From contig CALRMU020000001.1 in the NCBI GenBank assembly GCA_943369295.1, forward strand, positions 248,001-312,000: a stretch of DNA of 64,000 nt. Direction: 5' to 3'. The position numbers and the translations under genes were made by a program. The notes under the pieces are model-generated. The model searched no databases. It was not told the origin of the DNA and saw nothing but the letters and a program-made list of their open reading frames with translations. Shown here one piece after another: positions 34,280 through 43,898 of the stretch (position 1 is its first letter; the number at the start of each line of letters is the position of its first letter). Source of the DNA: JAKRSE01 sp943369295 (lineage in GTDB: Bacteria; Armatimonadota; Fimbriimonadia; Fimbriimonadales; Fimbriimonadaceae).

Positions 34280-36000
34280 GCGCAGTCCTTCAAGGGCCAG
34301 AGACCGAAGTTAAGGTCACAAAGAACTACATTAACGCAGACCACACCCTCAAGTCGTGGTTCCTGACGGTTGACCACAAGAGGATTGCCCTCATGTACCT
34401 CATTGGGGTCACCTTCTTCTTCTTCCTCGGCGGCCTGGCTGCCGGTGTGATCCGTGCTGAACTCACCCAGCCCCGCGGCTGGCTTCTGAGCTCAGAAATG
34501 TACAACCGGAGCTTTACCGCTCACGGAATCTTGATGATCTTCTTCTTCTTGATTCCGGCGGTTCCGGCTGTCTTGGGCAACTTCCTTATCCCGCTTATGG
34601 TGGGCGCCAAGGACCTTGCCTTCCCGCGGCTTAACTTGGCCAGCTTCTACGTCTACATGATTTCTGGCGCCATCGTGCTTACTTCGATGGTGATCGGAGG
34701 CGTCGATGTCGGCTGGACCTTCTACACGCCGCTTTCCAGTACTTACTCAAATAGTGCTGTCGCCTTGTGTCTTATCGGACTCTTCCTGTCCGGCTTCTCA
34801 TCAATCATGACGGCGGTGAACTTCATTGCCACGATTCATAAGATGAGAGCGCCAGGCATGACCTGGTTTAGGATGCCCCTTTACTGCTGGTCGCACTATG
34901 CAACCAGCGTCATCATCATTCTCGGAACGCCGGTTGTTGCTATCACCCTCTTCTTGGTGGTGATCGAAAACGCTCTGGGCTTTGGAGTCTTTGCTCCGGA
35001 ACTGGGCGGCGACCCCATTCTGTTCCAGCACTTGTTCTGGTTCTACTCTCATCCGGCGGTCTACATCATGGTTCTGCCGGCCATGGGTGTCATCAGCGAG
35101 ATCATCACCTGCTTTAGCAGAAGGCGCATATTCGGCTACCACTTTGTGGCCTTCTCCACGGTTGCCATCGCAGGTCTTGGCTTCTTGGTCTGGGGACACC
35201 ATATGTTCGTCTCAAGCCAGTCGGTCTATTTGGGAGTCATCTTCTCCCTTATCAGCTTCTTGGTTGCCATCCCTTCAGCGGTTAAGGTCTTTAACTGGAG
35301 CACCACCATGTACAAGGGTTCGATTCACTTTTCGAGCCCCATGGTCTATGCCCTCAGCTTTATCGGCCTCTTCGTTGTGGGTGGTCTTACGGGGCTCTTC
35401 CTCGCCTCGGTGGATACAGACATCCACCTGACGGGCACCTACTTTATCGTCGCTCACTTCCACTACGTCATGGTGGGTGGATCGATCGTGGCTTACCTGG
35501 GTGGTATTCACTTCTGGTGGCCAAAGATGACAGGCCGCATGTACCCAGAGTTCTGGGCGAAGCTAAGCGGAATCATCATCTTTGTCGGCTTCAACCTCAC
35601 CTTCTTCCCGCAGTTCATCTTGGGCTACCTGGGAATGCCGCGACGCTATCACTTCTACTATCAGGCTCCTGAGTGGCAGATCTATCACGTTCTCTCCACC
35701 GCAGGCTCTACAATTTTGGGCGTCGGCTTCCTTATGCCGGCTCTCTATCTGACATGGTCCTTCTTCAAGGGACCCAAGGCTCCACAGAATCCCTGGGGTG
35801 CCAAGGGCCTTGAGTGGGAAAAGGCGGCAACTCCTCCGATCACAGAGAACTTCAGCGAGAAGATCATTGTCACGGAAGATGCCTACAACTACGATTCTGA
35901 GGCCGACAGCCAGAAGACAAGGGAGCGACGAGAAAAGGTTCTTGCCGCAACCGGTGGTGCTGACTGGTGGAAGGCTGAATCAGGGGAGGATGAAGACTGA
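34276..36000 (+). CDS. coxA: Cytochrome c oxidase subunit I, A2 type
   Basis: Catalytic subunit of the heme-copper oxidase, twelve helices. Heme a His is in FTAHGILM (about residue 82). The helix VI motif is YSHPAVY (257-263), which places it in the A2 group where Tyr-Ser replaces the D-channel Glu. CuB His pair is in WGHHMFV, and the heme a3/a ligands are in HFHYVMVGG. Length 574 includes a charged C-terminal tail. The stop shares one base with coxC (TGATG). Confidence 0.97.
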   Translation: MSAVLQGPETEVKVTKNYINADHTLKSWFLTVDHKRIALMYLIGVTFFFFLGGLAAGVIRAELTQPRGWLLSSEMYNRSFTAHGILMIFFFLIPAVPAVLGNFLIPLMVGAKDLAFPRLNLASFYVYMISGAIVLTSMVIGGVDVGWTFYTPLSSTYSNSAVALCLIGLFLSGFSSIMTAVNFIATIHKMRAPGMTWFRMPLYCWSHYATSVIIILGTPVVAITLFLVVIENALGFGVFAPELGGDPILFQHLFWFYSHPAVYIMVLPAMGVISEIITCFSRRRIFGYHFVAFSTVAIAGLGFLVWGHHMFVSSQSVYLGVIFSLISFLVAIPSAVKVFNWSTTMYKGSIHFSSPMVYALSFIGLFVVGGLTGLFLASVDTDIHLTGTYFIVAHFHYVMVGGSIVAYLGGIHFWWPKMTGRMYPEFWAKLSGIIIFVGFNLTFFPQFILGYLGMPRRYHFYYQAPEWQIYHVLSTAGSTILGVGFLMPALYLTWSFFKGPKAPQNPWGAKGLEWEKAATPPITENFSEKIIVTEDAYNYDSEADSQKTRERREKVLAATGGADWWKAESGEDED

Positions 36001-36686
36001 TGGCTCACCATGCCGCAGAACCAGCAAAGTACGGCGAAGAAGTTGTCTTCCAGTACGAAGATCTAGATCAACAGCAAGAGAGCTACCAGATTGGCATGTG
36101 GGCCTTTCTGGTCACCGAAGTCATGTTCTTCGGTCCACTCTTCTTCATCTACTTCCTCTACCGTTGGAAGTACCAGCCTGACTTCTATCTGGCTCATAAG
36201 AGCCTGGATATCGGGATTGGTGCCTTCAACACGGTTCTTCTTCTTGTCAGTTCCTTCACTGTGGCCTTGGCTGTGCACTACGCGCAGAAAGCCGAATTCA
36301 AAAAGCAGCTGGCCTGTCTGGGAGTCACCGTGGCTTGTGCCCTTGGCTTCTTGTTTGTGAAGATAGTTTTCGAGTACATCCCCAAGCTTCAGCACGGCTA
36401 CTTCCCCGGACCTCAGTTCGCTGAGACTTATCACGGGGATGCAAATCCGGGCATTGCGAGGATTTTCTACTCCCTCTACTTCATCATGACGGGAATCCAC
36501 GGAATCCACGTCGTGATCGGTATTGGTGTCTTTTCTGCCCTTATGTTCTTGGTTTGGCGCCGAAGCAAAGGGGTCCACAACTCGATCACCGACTACATTC
36601 CGACAGAAATGGTCGGACTCTATTGGCACTTCGTCGACCTGGTCTGGATCTTCCTGTACCCCTTGTTCTATTTGATGCCCAAGTAA
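36000..36686 (+). CDS. coxC: Cytochrome c oxidase subunit III
   Basis: Membrane subunit III, seven helices expected. Family features include QQQESYQIGMWAFLVTE at the N-terminus, FYSLYFIMTGIHGIHV and the C-terminal GLYWHFVDLVWIFLYP. Length of 228 is usual for bacterial CoxC. It lies 4 bp before coxD. Confidence 0.96.
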   Translation: MAHHAAEPAKYGEEVVFQYEDLDQQQESYQIGMWAFLVTEVMFFGPLFFIYFLYRWKYQPDFYLAHKSLDIGIGAFNTVLLLVSSFTVALAVHYAQKAEFKKQLACLGVTVACALGFLFVKIVFEYIPKLQHGYFPGPQFAETYHGDANPGIARIFYSLYFIMTGIHGIHVVIGIGVFSALMFLVWRRSKGVHNSITDYIPTEMVGLYWHFVDLVWIFLYPLFYLMPK

Positions 36687-36690
36687 AGCC

Positions 36691-37176
36691 ATGGCCGAAC
36701 ACTCTAACTCACACGGTGGCGGACACAGCCACCACATCACGCCGATCAGCCAGCTGACCAAAACCTTTCTTGCCCTTATGGTGCTGATGGTTTTGACCAT
36801 CTTGGCGGCCGTGCTGCCCTACCAGGTGCCTGCCCTGAGCTTTCTGCACAGTGATGCCCCCGGAATCAGGATCATCACCAACGGTATTGCCTTGGCCATC
36901 GCCTTCATCAAGGCCGGCTTGGTGGTTCAGATCTTTATGGGAGTCAAGTTCTCCAGCAAGGTCATCAAGTTCTATGCTTATGGTGGATTCCTTTGGTTCA
37001 CCTTGGTCTTCATCATTCTCATCGACTATTTCAGCCGACCCTGGGAACCTGTCCAGGGCTGGGAGCAGGCACCATCAACCGCTCTTCCCCGAGATCTGAA
37101 TCGGTCTGACGGACTTGATCCCAACTTCAAGGTTTACAGAGCCGAGAAGAAGGACAAAGAAAAGGGCGAACACTAA
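36691..37176 (+). CDS. coxD: Cytochrome c oxidase subunit IV (CtaF/CoxD-like)
   Basis: Small membrane subunit, 161 residues. It has a His-rich N-terminus (HSNSHGGGHSHHI), then three helices (about 24-44, 57-80 and 90-110) with the FIKAGLVVQIFMGVKFSS segment typical of prokaryotic COX4. The C-terminal tail is charged. It is the last gene of the respiratory run, with a terminator 20 bp later. Confidence 0.85.
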   Translation: MAEHSNSHGGGHSHHITPISQLTKTFLALMVLMVLTILAAVLPYQVPALSFLHSDAPGIRIITNGIALAIAFIKAGLVVQIFMGVKFSSKVIKFYAYGGFLWFTLVFIILIDYFSRPWEPVQGWEQAPSTALPRDLNRSDGLDPNFKVYRAEKKDKEKGEH

Positions 37177-37195
37177 GGCCTGAACAAAGAGAGAG

Positions 37196-37230
37196 AAAAA
37201 GCGGAGTCTCCTGAGGGAGCTCCGCTTTTT
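37196..37230 (+). terminator. Terminator of the ctaAB-act-cox operon
   Basis: AAAAAGCGGAG pairs with CTCCGCTTTTT across a loop of about 13 bases, ending in a T-run. It closes the 15-kb co-directional run. Confidence 0.88.
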
Positions 37231-37287
37231 CATGAACTTTGTGTGGCGCAGTCACCGAAGGAGCTCAACTCCAACCTCCTGCCTCTC

Positions 37288-37316
37288 TTGACAGGTTCAG
37301 CTCTCTAGGCTAACAT
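37288..37316 (+). promoter_or_regulatory. Near-consensus sigma-70 promoter of the PhyH-like gene
   Basis: A perfect -35 TTGACA at 37288-37293, a 17-bp spacer and TAACAT at 37311-37316. The leader would be about 13 nt and contains AGGAAC before the ATG at 37337. Confidence 0.75.
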
Positions 37317-37336
37317 GATTGGCGTAGGAACAGAAG

Positions 37337-38062
37337 ATGCAGAGCCGCCTCTCACAAAAAGAAGTCGAACACTATCAGAAGGAGGGCTACTTGATCTACA
37401 GGAAGCCGGTCTTGTCCGATGACGCCTTTATCCGATTGAAACAGATTTTTGAAGAGAATCTGGCCTCCAACGGAGAAGATGGTCTGGACATGATTCATGT
37501 CAGGGATCACAGACTCTTGGAGTTTCTGTTATCCGATGATGTGCTTGACCTAGTGGAGCCTCTTGTGGGGCCTAACATTGGCTTGTGGGCTTCTCACTTC
37601 ATCAGCAAGCCTCCCAAAACCGGAAAAGCCACCCCATGGCATGAAGACAGCGCTTATTGGAATGGGAGAGTCAGCACCATGGCTGGCATCTGCACTTTAT
37701 GGCTGGCTCTTGATGACGTCTTTCCCGAAAACGGGGCAATGGCTGTGATCCCAGGCACTCATGCAAATGGCTTTAGCGACTACACCGAAGTCGACAGTGC
37801 AGAAAACATTTTCCCCTCTCAGATCACCGAAGTAGATGAATCCAAGGCCGTAACCCTGACACTTGCGCCAAACCAGTGCTCTCTGCACGAGGCTCGAATA
37901 ATCCACGGCGCAAAGGCCAACACAAGCGATCATAGAAGGACTGGCTACACCATGCGGTATTTTCCGACTTCCAGCCGCATCGTTCCCGAGATGAATGTTG
38001 GCCATCAGGTTTGGTTGGCCAGAGGGGTTGACCTCGCTGGGAACAGCTACGTCAACGCGTAA
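37337..38062 (+). CDS. Phytanoyl-CoA dioxygenase family protein
   Basis: Fe(II)/2-oxoglutarate-dependent oxygenase. The metal-binding HxD is in PWHEDSAYW (about 98-106), and the distal His with the 2-oxoglutarate Arg lie in RIIHGAKANTSDHRRTGYTMRYF-type sequence (about 190-215). Length of 241 is typical. Substrate is unknown; bacterial members act on a range of small molecules. It is a single-gene transcript with its own promoter and a shared terminator. Confidence 0.85.
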   Translation: MQSRLSQKEVEHYQKEGYLIYRKPVLSDDAFIRLKQIFEENLASNGEDGLDMIHVRDHRLLEFLLSDDVLDLVEPLVGPNIGLWASHFISKPPKTGKATPWHEDSAYWNGRVSTMAGICTLWLALDDVFPENGAMAVIPGTHANGFSDYTEVDSAENIFPSQITEVDESKAVTLTLAPNQCSLHEARIIHGAKANTSDHRRTGYTMRYFPTSSRIVPEMNVGHQVWLARGVDLAGNSYVNA

Positions 38063-38093
38063 GTCCGTACCAGATTTTTCTGTCTGGCACAAA

Positions 38094-38129
38094 AAAACGA
38101 GATGCGAAGCGTGCTTCGCATCTCGTTTT
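38094..38129. terminator. Bidirectional terminator between PhyH-like gene and pilQ
   Basis: A 17-bp perfect stem (AAAACGAGATGCGAAGC and its complement) with T-runs on both strands, between convergent genes. A smaller CCAGA...TCTGG hairpin precedes it at about 38070-38087. Confidence 0.92.
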
Positions 38130-38148
38130 AGGAGGTTCGCTCTAGAGC

Positions 38149-40854
38149 TTAGGGGTTGGCGTTGCCGCCAGTCCTCTTGTACTCGTCGGCTGGGTTTGGA
38201 GTCCTTTCTTCGCGCAGTCGGGGTGAGGCGGCGTCCTTTCGGTTGCCCTGAGTCACTTCGACGGCGGCGATGACGAAGACCACTTCGGTTCGCTCCTTCG
38301 ACTTTTCGGTTCTGGAGAAAAGTGAGCCGATGATGGGCAGATCCTTGAGGATCGGGATGCCAGCGATTCGCTTGCGATCCACATCCTGAATCAGTCCACC
38401 AAGGACGATCACTTCACCAGCCTGCATGTTCACAAAGGTGCTGGACCTTCTTTCGCTGGTCTGAGGGAGCTGTCCGCCGCCAGGAACGGGGGTGAAGCCG
38501 TTCAAGAGGGAGAAGAGGGTCTGGAGGTCAAGGGCGATGCTGCCGTTGGCTCCCAGCCTTGCAACCATGTTCACCGTGACTCCAACATCGATGCTGGAGG
38601 TGGTGACGGTGATCCCCTGCTGAGTGGACTGGATCGATTCGACGTAGCGGATCGTGTCTCCCACAAAGAGGTTGTGGCCTCTGCCATCAGAAAGCAGTGC
38701 GTTGGGTCGAGCCAGGAGGTTTCGGCCTCCGTTCGCCTGGTCAAGCGTAGCCAGGAAGCCAAGCGCCCCTGAGGAACCCTGAATCTGGTTGTTGCCGCCA
38801 TCAGTCGTGCTGATGAAGTTGTTCAGTCTCTGAACTCGACCGCCTGTAATCAGGTTCCAGTCGAAGCCGAGTCGAAGAGCCTCTTCCTTGCTGAGGTCGA
38901 GAATTCTCATCTCGAAGGCAGCCTGCTTAGGAGCCACGTCGACCATGGCCAGGTAAGACTTGGCTTCATTGATCTGCTGTCGAGTGCCACGAAGAACAAG
39001 CTTCATGGGCTCTCGGCCGATCACCTTCTCCATTTCTTCCTTCTTGGCAGCCTCGGTAGGCTGGCCGCTGCCCTGCTGGTCAGGAGCTCGGGTTGCTTCC
39101 TGCTTTTCGTCCTTTCTGGTGCCGATGCCGGCAGCCGCAGGAGTGACAGGATCAGGAAGTGTGGTGACGTAGAGTCCTCGAATGCGGTTCTTCAGGTCGA
39201 ATGCTGCCATGGCAGGTTCGATGAACTGAAGGTCAACGACTTCGTAGAGTCTTTCCAGGCCGCTGGCTTCGTTGGTGTAGGCAATGCCAGCAGTGCGGCA
39301 GAGGTTTTCGTCCAGCGACTGGGCGTACATCTTCATGACTTCGATTTCGGCCTTCGGTCCGATCATCAGAAGCACGTTGGTGTTCAGGTCGCCTTCACTC
39401 AGCTCTCGCAGAGTGGATTCGCTGAAAGTGAAATCTGCCTTGCGGGGGTTAGGAGCCAGCAGCTTCTCAAGCATCTCTTTGATCTGCTTGGTCTGGCCGC
39501 TAAGAATCGGAATAGCAACAGCTGCCGTGTCGTCGTTTCGACCGACGCTGAAGCTCTTGGAAATCTTGGAGTCGATGTCCTGAATGGCTCGAACGATCTC
39601 ATCGAGTCGTCGAGATTCACCCACGACCATCAGGTAGGTTGCCTTTGCGGGGCCGCCTGTTGGCTTGGGCTGGAACATATCGGCAGGCTGCCGAGGCTGA
39701 GCCTGAGCGCCTGCTGCGCCCTGGGCGGCTGAAAGCGCTTCCTTTTCCTCGGCGCTGGTGGCCACGGGGCCGGCACCGGCAGGATCAAGAATGTCGTAGA
39801 AGCCCTGGCTTCCTTCCTGAGAATGAGAAGCGAAAACGGCCTGACGAATCTGGCCAGCTTCACCTGACAGCAGGTTCACCACGCGGGTGTCGAACCTGGC
39901 TGCATCTCCTCTAAAGAAGGATCGCATGGTCGTGGCAAAGTTCTCTGCCTTTGTCACAAAAAAGGTGTTGCCCAGCTTCGCATAGCGAAGTCCGGCCATC
40001 ACGGTCACATAGTTAAGCGCGTTGGTGACAGTTTCGCCTCTCAGAGAAACGGTCAAGCGGCTGGGACGATCAGATGGGCTGATGTCTGGGGCCGTGACGA
40101 TGTTCACTCCCGCTTCCTGGCTCAGGGCGCGAAGGATCATGATCACATCGGCACCGACGAACTCAAGATTGACTCTCTTTTCAGCAGCAGCCTGAGAAGA
40201 AGCTGTAAGTCCAGCAGAAGGCTTAGGCTGAGGAACGTTGGAGAGCCTAGGCAGTGGTTTGGCCTGTGCTTCGTCAGGCTTGAGATTGCTGGCAGGCTTG
40301 GTCTCAGCTTTCAGATCCGTCTTAATCTGAGAAGAGCCTGTGGCCTTGTTCTCTTGAACAGCGGTCTTCACGGGAGGAAGGATCGCAGCCTTGAGAGGAG
40401 GCGTGTTGGAGGGAAAATCGTCTGCCTTGCCGGTTGGCTTGGTAGGGGGAATGACTGTCCCAGGTTCTGCCGTCACACCCGGACCAACCTTAATGGTCCA
40501 GCCGCCATCGATTTCAGAAATGATGGGGGTCAAGCTGGGCTGCAGCTTGAAGTGAATTCTGGCTTTGGGTGGCTTGGCGCTAAACCAGCCAACCTCAACG
40601 CTGGTCACTCCACCGCGGTCGATTCTGCGTCGAAACCCGCGGACGTCGAGACTGGCATCGAATTCGGCGATGAAAGACTGCCCGTTAAGCAGCCTCAAAT
40701 CACGTGGCTTTTCAAGCTTGTCGCCAAGGACGATGACTTCCATCCCCTGAGACAGGGGTTTGATCTCGACCGACTTAATGACGCCCTGGGCCATGGCTCC
40801 GAAAGCCATGGCTGTAATCAGAGCTAATGATACGGTCCTGTAAACACTCTTCAA
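38149..40854 (-). CDS. pilQ: Type IV pilus secretin PilQ
   Basis: Outer-membrane channel for the pilus, 901 residues. Signal peptide (1-22), AMIN domain (about 25-130), a Pro/Lys-rich linker, an STN/N0 domain (about 210-290) with VGADVIMILRALSQEAGVN, N1-type domains, and the C-terminal secretin domain with the diagnostic AGEVIVLGGLIQ and IPILKDLPIIGSLF. The AMIN domain suggests anchoring to peptidoglycan. It starts at TTG with a strong GGAGG site and overlaps the pilP stop by four bases. A degenerate segment of Gln/Ala/Pro (about 370-400) interrupts the secretin N-domains. Confidence 0.95.
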   Translation of the reverse strand: MKSVYRTVSLALITAMAFGAMAQGVIKSVEIKPLSQGMEVIVLGDKLEKPRDLRLLNGQSFIAEFDASLDVRGFRRRIDRGGVTSVEVGWFSAKPPKARIHFKLQPSLTPIISEIDGGWTIKVGPGVTAEPGTVIPPTKPTGKADDFPSNTPPLKAAILPPVKTAVQENKATGSSQIKTDLKAETKPASNLKPDEAQAKPLPRLSNVPQPKPSAGLTASSQAAAEKRVNLEFVGADVIMILRALSQEAGVNIVTAPDISPSDRPSRLTVSLRGETVTNALNYVTVMAGLRYAKLGNTFFVTKAENFATTMRSFFRGDAARFDTRVVNLLSGEAGQIRQAVFASHSQEGSQGFYDILDPAGAGPVATSAEEKEALSAAQGAAGAQAQPRQPADMFQPKPTGGPAKATYLMVVGESRRLDEIVRAIQDIDSKISKSFSVGRNDDTAAVAIPILSGQTKQIKEMLEKLLAPNPRKADFTFSESTLRELSEGDLNTNVLLMIGPKAEIEVMKMYAQSLDENLCRTAGIAYTNEASGLERLYEVVDLQFIEPAMAAFDLKNRIRGLYVTTLPDPVTPAAAGIGTRKDEKQEATRAPDQQGSGQPTEAAKKEEMEKVIGREPMKLVLRGTRQQINEAKSYLAMVDVAPKQAAFEMRILDLSKEEALRLGFDWNLITGGRVQRLNNFISTTDGGNNQIQGSSGALGFLATLDQANGGRNLLARPNALLSDGRGHNLFVGDTIRYVESIQSTQQGITVTTSSIDVGVTVNMVARLGANGSIALDLQTLFSLLNGFTPVPGGGQLPQTSERRSSTFVNMQAGEVIVLGGLIQDVDRKRIAGIPILKDLPIIGSLFSRTEKSKERTEVVFVIAAVEVTQGNRKDAASPRLREERTPNPADEYKRTGGNANP

Positions 40855-41570
40855 CGGCGTTCCTCCTCTAGGGCGACATCCTTTCTTCGCCCCTTGCTGC
40901 TGATCTTGACGGTATTGCCCTGGACCTTGACCACTGTCGTGTCTCCGTCCACAGAGCCGCCTTCTGGCACCAGTTTCTGATTGCCATCAGCGTCTTCAAG
41001 CACAACCATCCTTGTAGTACCGACGATGATCCCCTTCACTTTGTAGCTGGAACCTCCAGTAATTGTGCCGGGGACCCCTGGATTCGCTCCTTCAGCGATC
41101 GGACCCGTTGGCGCAAGGCCCATTGACCCACCATCCGGGAAGCTGCCGCCCATGGGATTCATGGCAGCAATATCTTGTCGCGGGGTTCTTGTTGGCCTAG
41201 AAACCCTGCCTTCATCGGGGTTGCCCACGATAGGTGCCGGGGCTGCCGAAGCAGGAGCTACCTTGCCTTGGGGCAATTTGTATTCCTCAGCCAAAGAACC
41301 TGATGGCTTAAAGGGATCGCGTGGGGTGGCATTTGAGGTGGCATAAGAGAGCAGAGCTTCTCTTACCGGGTCAGAAGGAATAGTTCCTTCAACCACATCA
41401 CCGCCTTCCACTGGGGTGCCTGCCGCATCGTTCGCTGCCGTTGTTGTGTCGGCGGGCGGAACCACTGGCGCCGGGCTTGGACCCATGAACTGAAAGGCCC
41501 CAACTGCAAGCAGAACTGCTGCAAGAACTCCCACGATGGCAATCTGCTTAGTGTTGTTGCTGTTCTTCAT
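40851..41570 (-). CDS. pilP: PilP-like pilus assembly protein
   Basis: Inner-membrane-anchored periplasmic protein of the pilus alignment complex that links PilNO to PilQ. It has one N-terminal helix (about 8-28), a long low-complexity Pro/Ala/Gly linker (30-165), and a small C-terminal beta domain with YKVKGIIVGTTRMVVL and DTTVVKVQGNTVKI, which fits the PilP/GspC HR fold. Called PilP mainly by position between pilO and pilQ. Good AGGAGG site. One base is shared with pilO. Confidence 0.8.
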   Translation of the reverse strand: MKNSNNTKQIAIVGVLAAVLLAVGAFQFMGPSPAPVVPPADTTTAANDAAGTPVEGGDVVEGTIPSDPVREALLSYATSNATPRDPFKPSGSLAEEYKLPQGKVAPASAAPAPIVGNPDEGRVSRPTRTPRQDIAAMNPMGGSFPDGGSMGLAPTGPIAEGANPGVPGTITGGSSYKVKGIIVGTTRMVVLEDADGNQKLVPEGGSVDGDTTVVKVQGNTVKISSKGRRKDVALEEERR

Positions 41571-42193
41571 CAGGATGAACCTCCTGGGGTGCCAGCCATC
41601 TCGACATTTGCGTTTCCGCCATCCTTGTTGGTGGGGAAGACAAAGGCCCGAATCTTAAGAGTCGTGTCGATGTGGCTGTAAGTCGCTTTGGTGGGATCGG
41701 TGCGGGGGGTCAGGTTGACCGTTTTGACCGCAACGATCTTGGGGAACTTGCGAAGGGAGTTGACCAAGTTGATGATCGCCTGGTAGTCGCCCTTGCCCGT
41801 AATGTCGATATCAAGCTCTTGGTAGGGCTTCTTCTCGGCTTCCATTCCCGGAGGAAGGGGTGGAGGCAGAAGAGGACGAACACCTGTGACGGTCAGGTTG
41901 GCCTGGCGTCCTGTGGCTTCAATTTCCTTCAAAAGGGTAGGAATATAGGCAGGCTGGGGCACACCCTGTTCCAGGTGAGTCAGTTCTTTCTGAAGCGCAG
42001 TCATCTTCTTGCTGGCTTCTTCCATGCTGGCGGTCAATTCCGCTTCATCCGGCACTTCCTCGTCAAGAGCCTTCATCTTGACTTCGGCCTCAACCATAGA
42101 GTTGTACTGCCAGTAAACGGCGCCTCCCCCTAAGATAAGGGCCATGATGGCCAGGAGCACAAGAGTTTTCTGGTCGATTCCGTGGGCTTTCAT
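41570..42193 (-). CDS. pilO: Type IV pilus assembly protein PilO
   Basis: 207 residues: a short cytosolic N-terminus, one helix (about 10-30), a coiled coil (about 32-80) and a C-terminal ferredoxin-like domain with YQELDIDITGKGDYQAIINLV-type sequence. It pairs with PilN in the inner-membrane platform. The start shares one base with the pilN stop, so translation is coupled. Confidence 0.9.
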   Translation of the reverse strand: MKAHGIDQKTLVLLAIMALILGGGAVYWQYNSMVEAEVKMKALDEEVPDEAELTASMEEASKKMTALQKELTHLEQGVPQPAYIPTLLKEIEATGRQANLTVTGVRPLLPPPLPPGMEAEKKPYQELDIDITGKGDYQAIINLVNSLRKFPKIVAVKTVNLTPRTDPTKATYSHIDTTLKIRAFVFPTNKDGGNANVEMAGTPGGSS

Positions 42194-42795
42194 TATCCGG
42201 CCTCCGTTGCGTCAACGGCGTTAGGATCCTTTGAGGCGCTGCCTTCAATGCCGGCGCTCAGCTCAAACTGGGTGCTTTTGTTGCTCGGCCCGACTCTTTC
42301 CTGCGTGTACTTAAGGGTAACGCCAGCCATTTCTGGTGAAGATTCGAGACGAAGAATGAAGTCGCCAACCTGCTGCTGGTCCACCGAGAGACCGATCAGG
42401 GTCAATCCGGTGGGGGTGGCAGGATCTGGCGCCAGGTCAGATCGGAAATCTGACAGGACGACTCCATCGGGAGTGTTGGTGCCAAGGTAAGTCAGCAGGC
42501 TAGACCATCGAGCCGAATCCAGCTCTGCGCCCTTGAGGGTGTCGCGTCGAAGCTGAAGACTGCCGATTTCAAGATTTTTGTTTTCCAGCTCCTCCATCAT
42601 GGGAGCCAGCTTTTCTTTCTGCGCTCGCAGCTGTCCGCTGTGCAGGTTGTACTTGACTGTTTCGAAGGTGAAGTAGCCAGCCGTCAAGAATGAGACTGCG
42701 CCGATACCCACAATGGCCATAAGGACCATGCGAGTCTGACGCTCCCTTTGACGGATCGCGTTTCTCTGTTCTTGGATGAGATTAACAAGAGGCAT
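42193..42795 (-). CDS. pilN: Type IV pilus assembly protein PilN
   Basis: 200 residues. N-terminal cytosolic segment MPLVNLIQEQRNAIRQRER, which matches the PilM-binding motif (NLIQ...) of PilN, then one helix (about 24-46), a coiled coil (48-85) and a periplasmic ferredoxin-like domain. AAGGAA ribosome site. It lies 17 bp after pilM. Confidence 0.92.
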   Translation of the reverse strand: MPLVNLIQEQRNAIRQRERQTRMVLMAIVGIGAVSFLTAGYFTFETVKYNLHSGQLRAQKEKLAPMMEELENKNLEIGSLQLRRDTLKGAELDSARWSSLLTYLGTNTPDGVVLSDFRSDLAPDPATPTGLTLIGLSVDQQQVGDFILRLESSPEMAGVTLKYTQERVGPSNKSTQFELSAGIEGSASKDPNAVDATEAG

Positions 42796-42812
42796 GGGTG
42801 GTTTCCTTGGGG

Positions 42813-43898
42813 TTAGGCGCTTTTGGCGTAGGCTCTAAGAGCCAGGCCGGAAGCGACGGAGAGATCGAGACCCTGGCTTGCGTCACCAGAGGCTTGAAGG
42901 AATCTCGGGTTATCAAAAACGCCAGAGCAGGTCACAGGCAGTCCGAGCTTGTGCTCAAAGTAGCTGGCCAATCCGGTCATCTTGGCGGCGCCGCCACTGA
43001 GGATGATTCGGCTGACTGGCTTGGGTGAACCGTTTTCGGTCTGCTGAGACTGGTAGTAGTTGAGTGATCGGCGAATCTCGCGGATCATCTCGTCAACCAG
43101 AGGCTGGACGATGCGCAAAGGAGGATTCTCCAAAACCTGGCCTTCTTCCAAAAGGGGGCGAAGGTCAAGCTGGGCTTTGCCCGATTCAGCGTCACCGTCA
43201 GAAAGCTTAAAGTAGTTCTTCAGAGCTTCGGTAAAGCCCTTGCCAGCGTTGGGGATGGTGCGGGTCATGGCAAAGACTCCGCCGCTGACCACACTGACGT
43301 TGGTTGTTCCTGCTCCGATATCAACCAAGGCGACAGTTTCATCGGCCATGGATCGGTCGAAGTTGGCTTCGACCAAGGATCGGTACATGGCGAAGGGTTC
43401 CAGGTCGACTGTCTCAACTTCGAGTCCGGCCTTTTCGCAGGCAGCGATTCGTGTTTCGACAATCTCTCTTGGGCTGGCCACGATCAATACGTCCATCTGG
43501 CCGTTTTCTGCCTCGCCAAGAATCTCGAATTCGATGAAGCTGTCTTCAATGGAGGAAGGAACGTAGCGCCCTGCTTCGAACTTGATGGACTTGCGGAGAG
43601 TCGCTTCGGGCATCTTAGGAATTCGGACAGAGCGAACGATGACTGATCCACCGGCAACGGCAATCACAGCAGAAGTCGCGCTGATTCGACCCTGCTTCAG
43701 TGCCTGGCGAATGGCGGAAGCCACTGCATCCTGTTCAGCCACGACTCCATCCCTAATGGCCCCTGTCGGGGTAGGGACTGTGACGCTTCGCGTCACTTTC
43801 CAGGCATCCCCTGCTCTCTCCACCTGAACGGCTTTGATAGCGTGGGTGCCAAGATCAAGTCCAACGTAAGACTTCTTCTTAAACAAACTAAGCGACAT
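42813..43898 (-). CDS. pilM: Type IV pilus assembly protein PilM
   Basis: Actin-like cytosolic ATPase that binds the N-terminal tail of PilN. Nucleotide motifs: YVGLDLGTHAIKAVQ, ALVDIGAGTTNVSVV and IILSGGAAKM. Length of about 361 is standard. ATG at 43898 is preferred to 43907 because GGAGG lies nine bases before it. It overlaps the end of the HTH gene upstream. Confidence 0.94.
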   Translation of the reverse strand: MSLSLFKKKSYVGLDLGTHAIKAVQVERAGDAWKVTRSVTVPTPTGAIRDGVVAEQDAVASAIRQALKQGRISATSAVIAVAGGSVIVRSVRIPKMPEATLRKSIKFEAGRYVPSSIEDSFIEFEILGEAENGQMDVLIVASPREIVETRIAACEKAGLEVETVDLEPFAMYRSLVEANFDRSMADETVALVDIGAGTTNVSVVSGGVFAMTRTIPNAGKGFTEALKNYFKLSDGDAESGKAQLDLRPLLEEGQVLENPPLRIVQPLVDEMIREIRRSLNYYQSQQTENGSPKPVSRIILSGGAAKMTGLASYFEHKLGLPVTCSGVFDNPRFLQASGDASQGLDLSVASGLALRAYAKSA

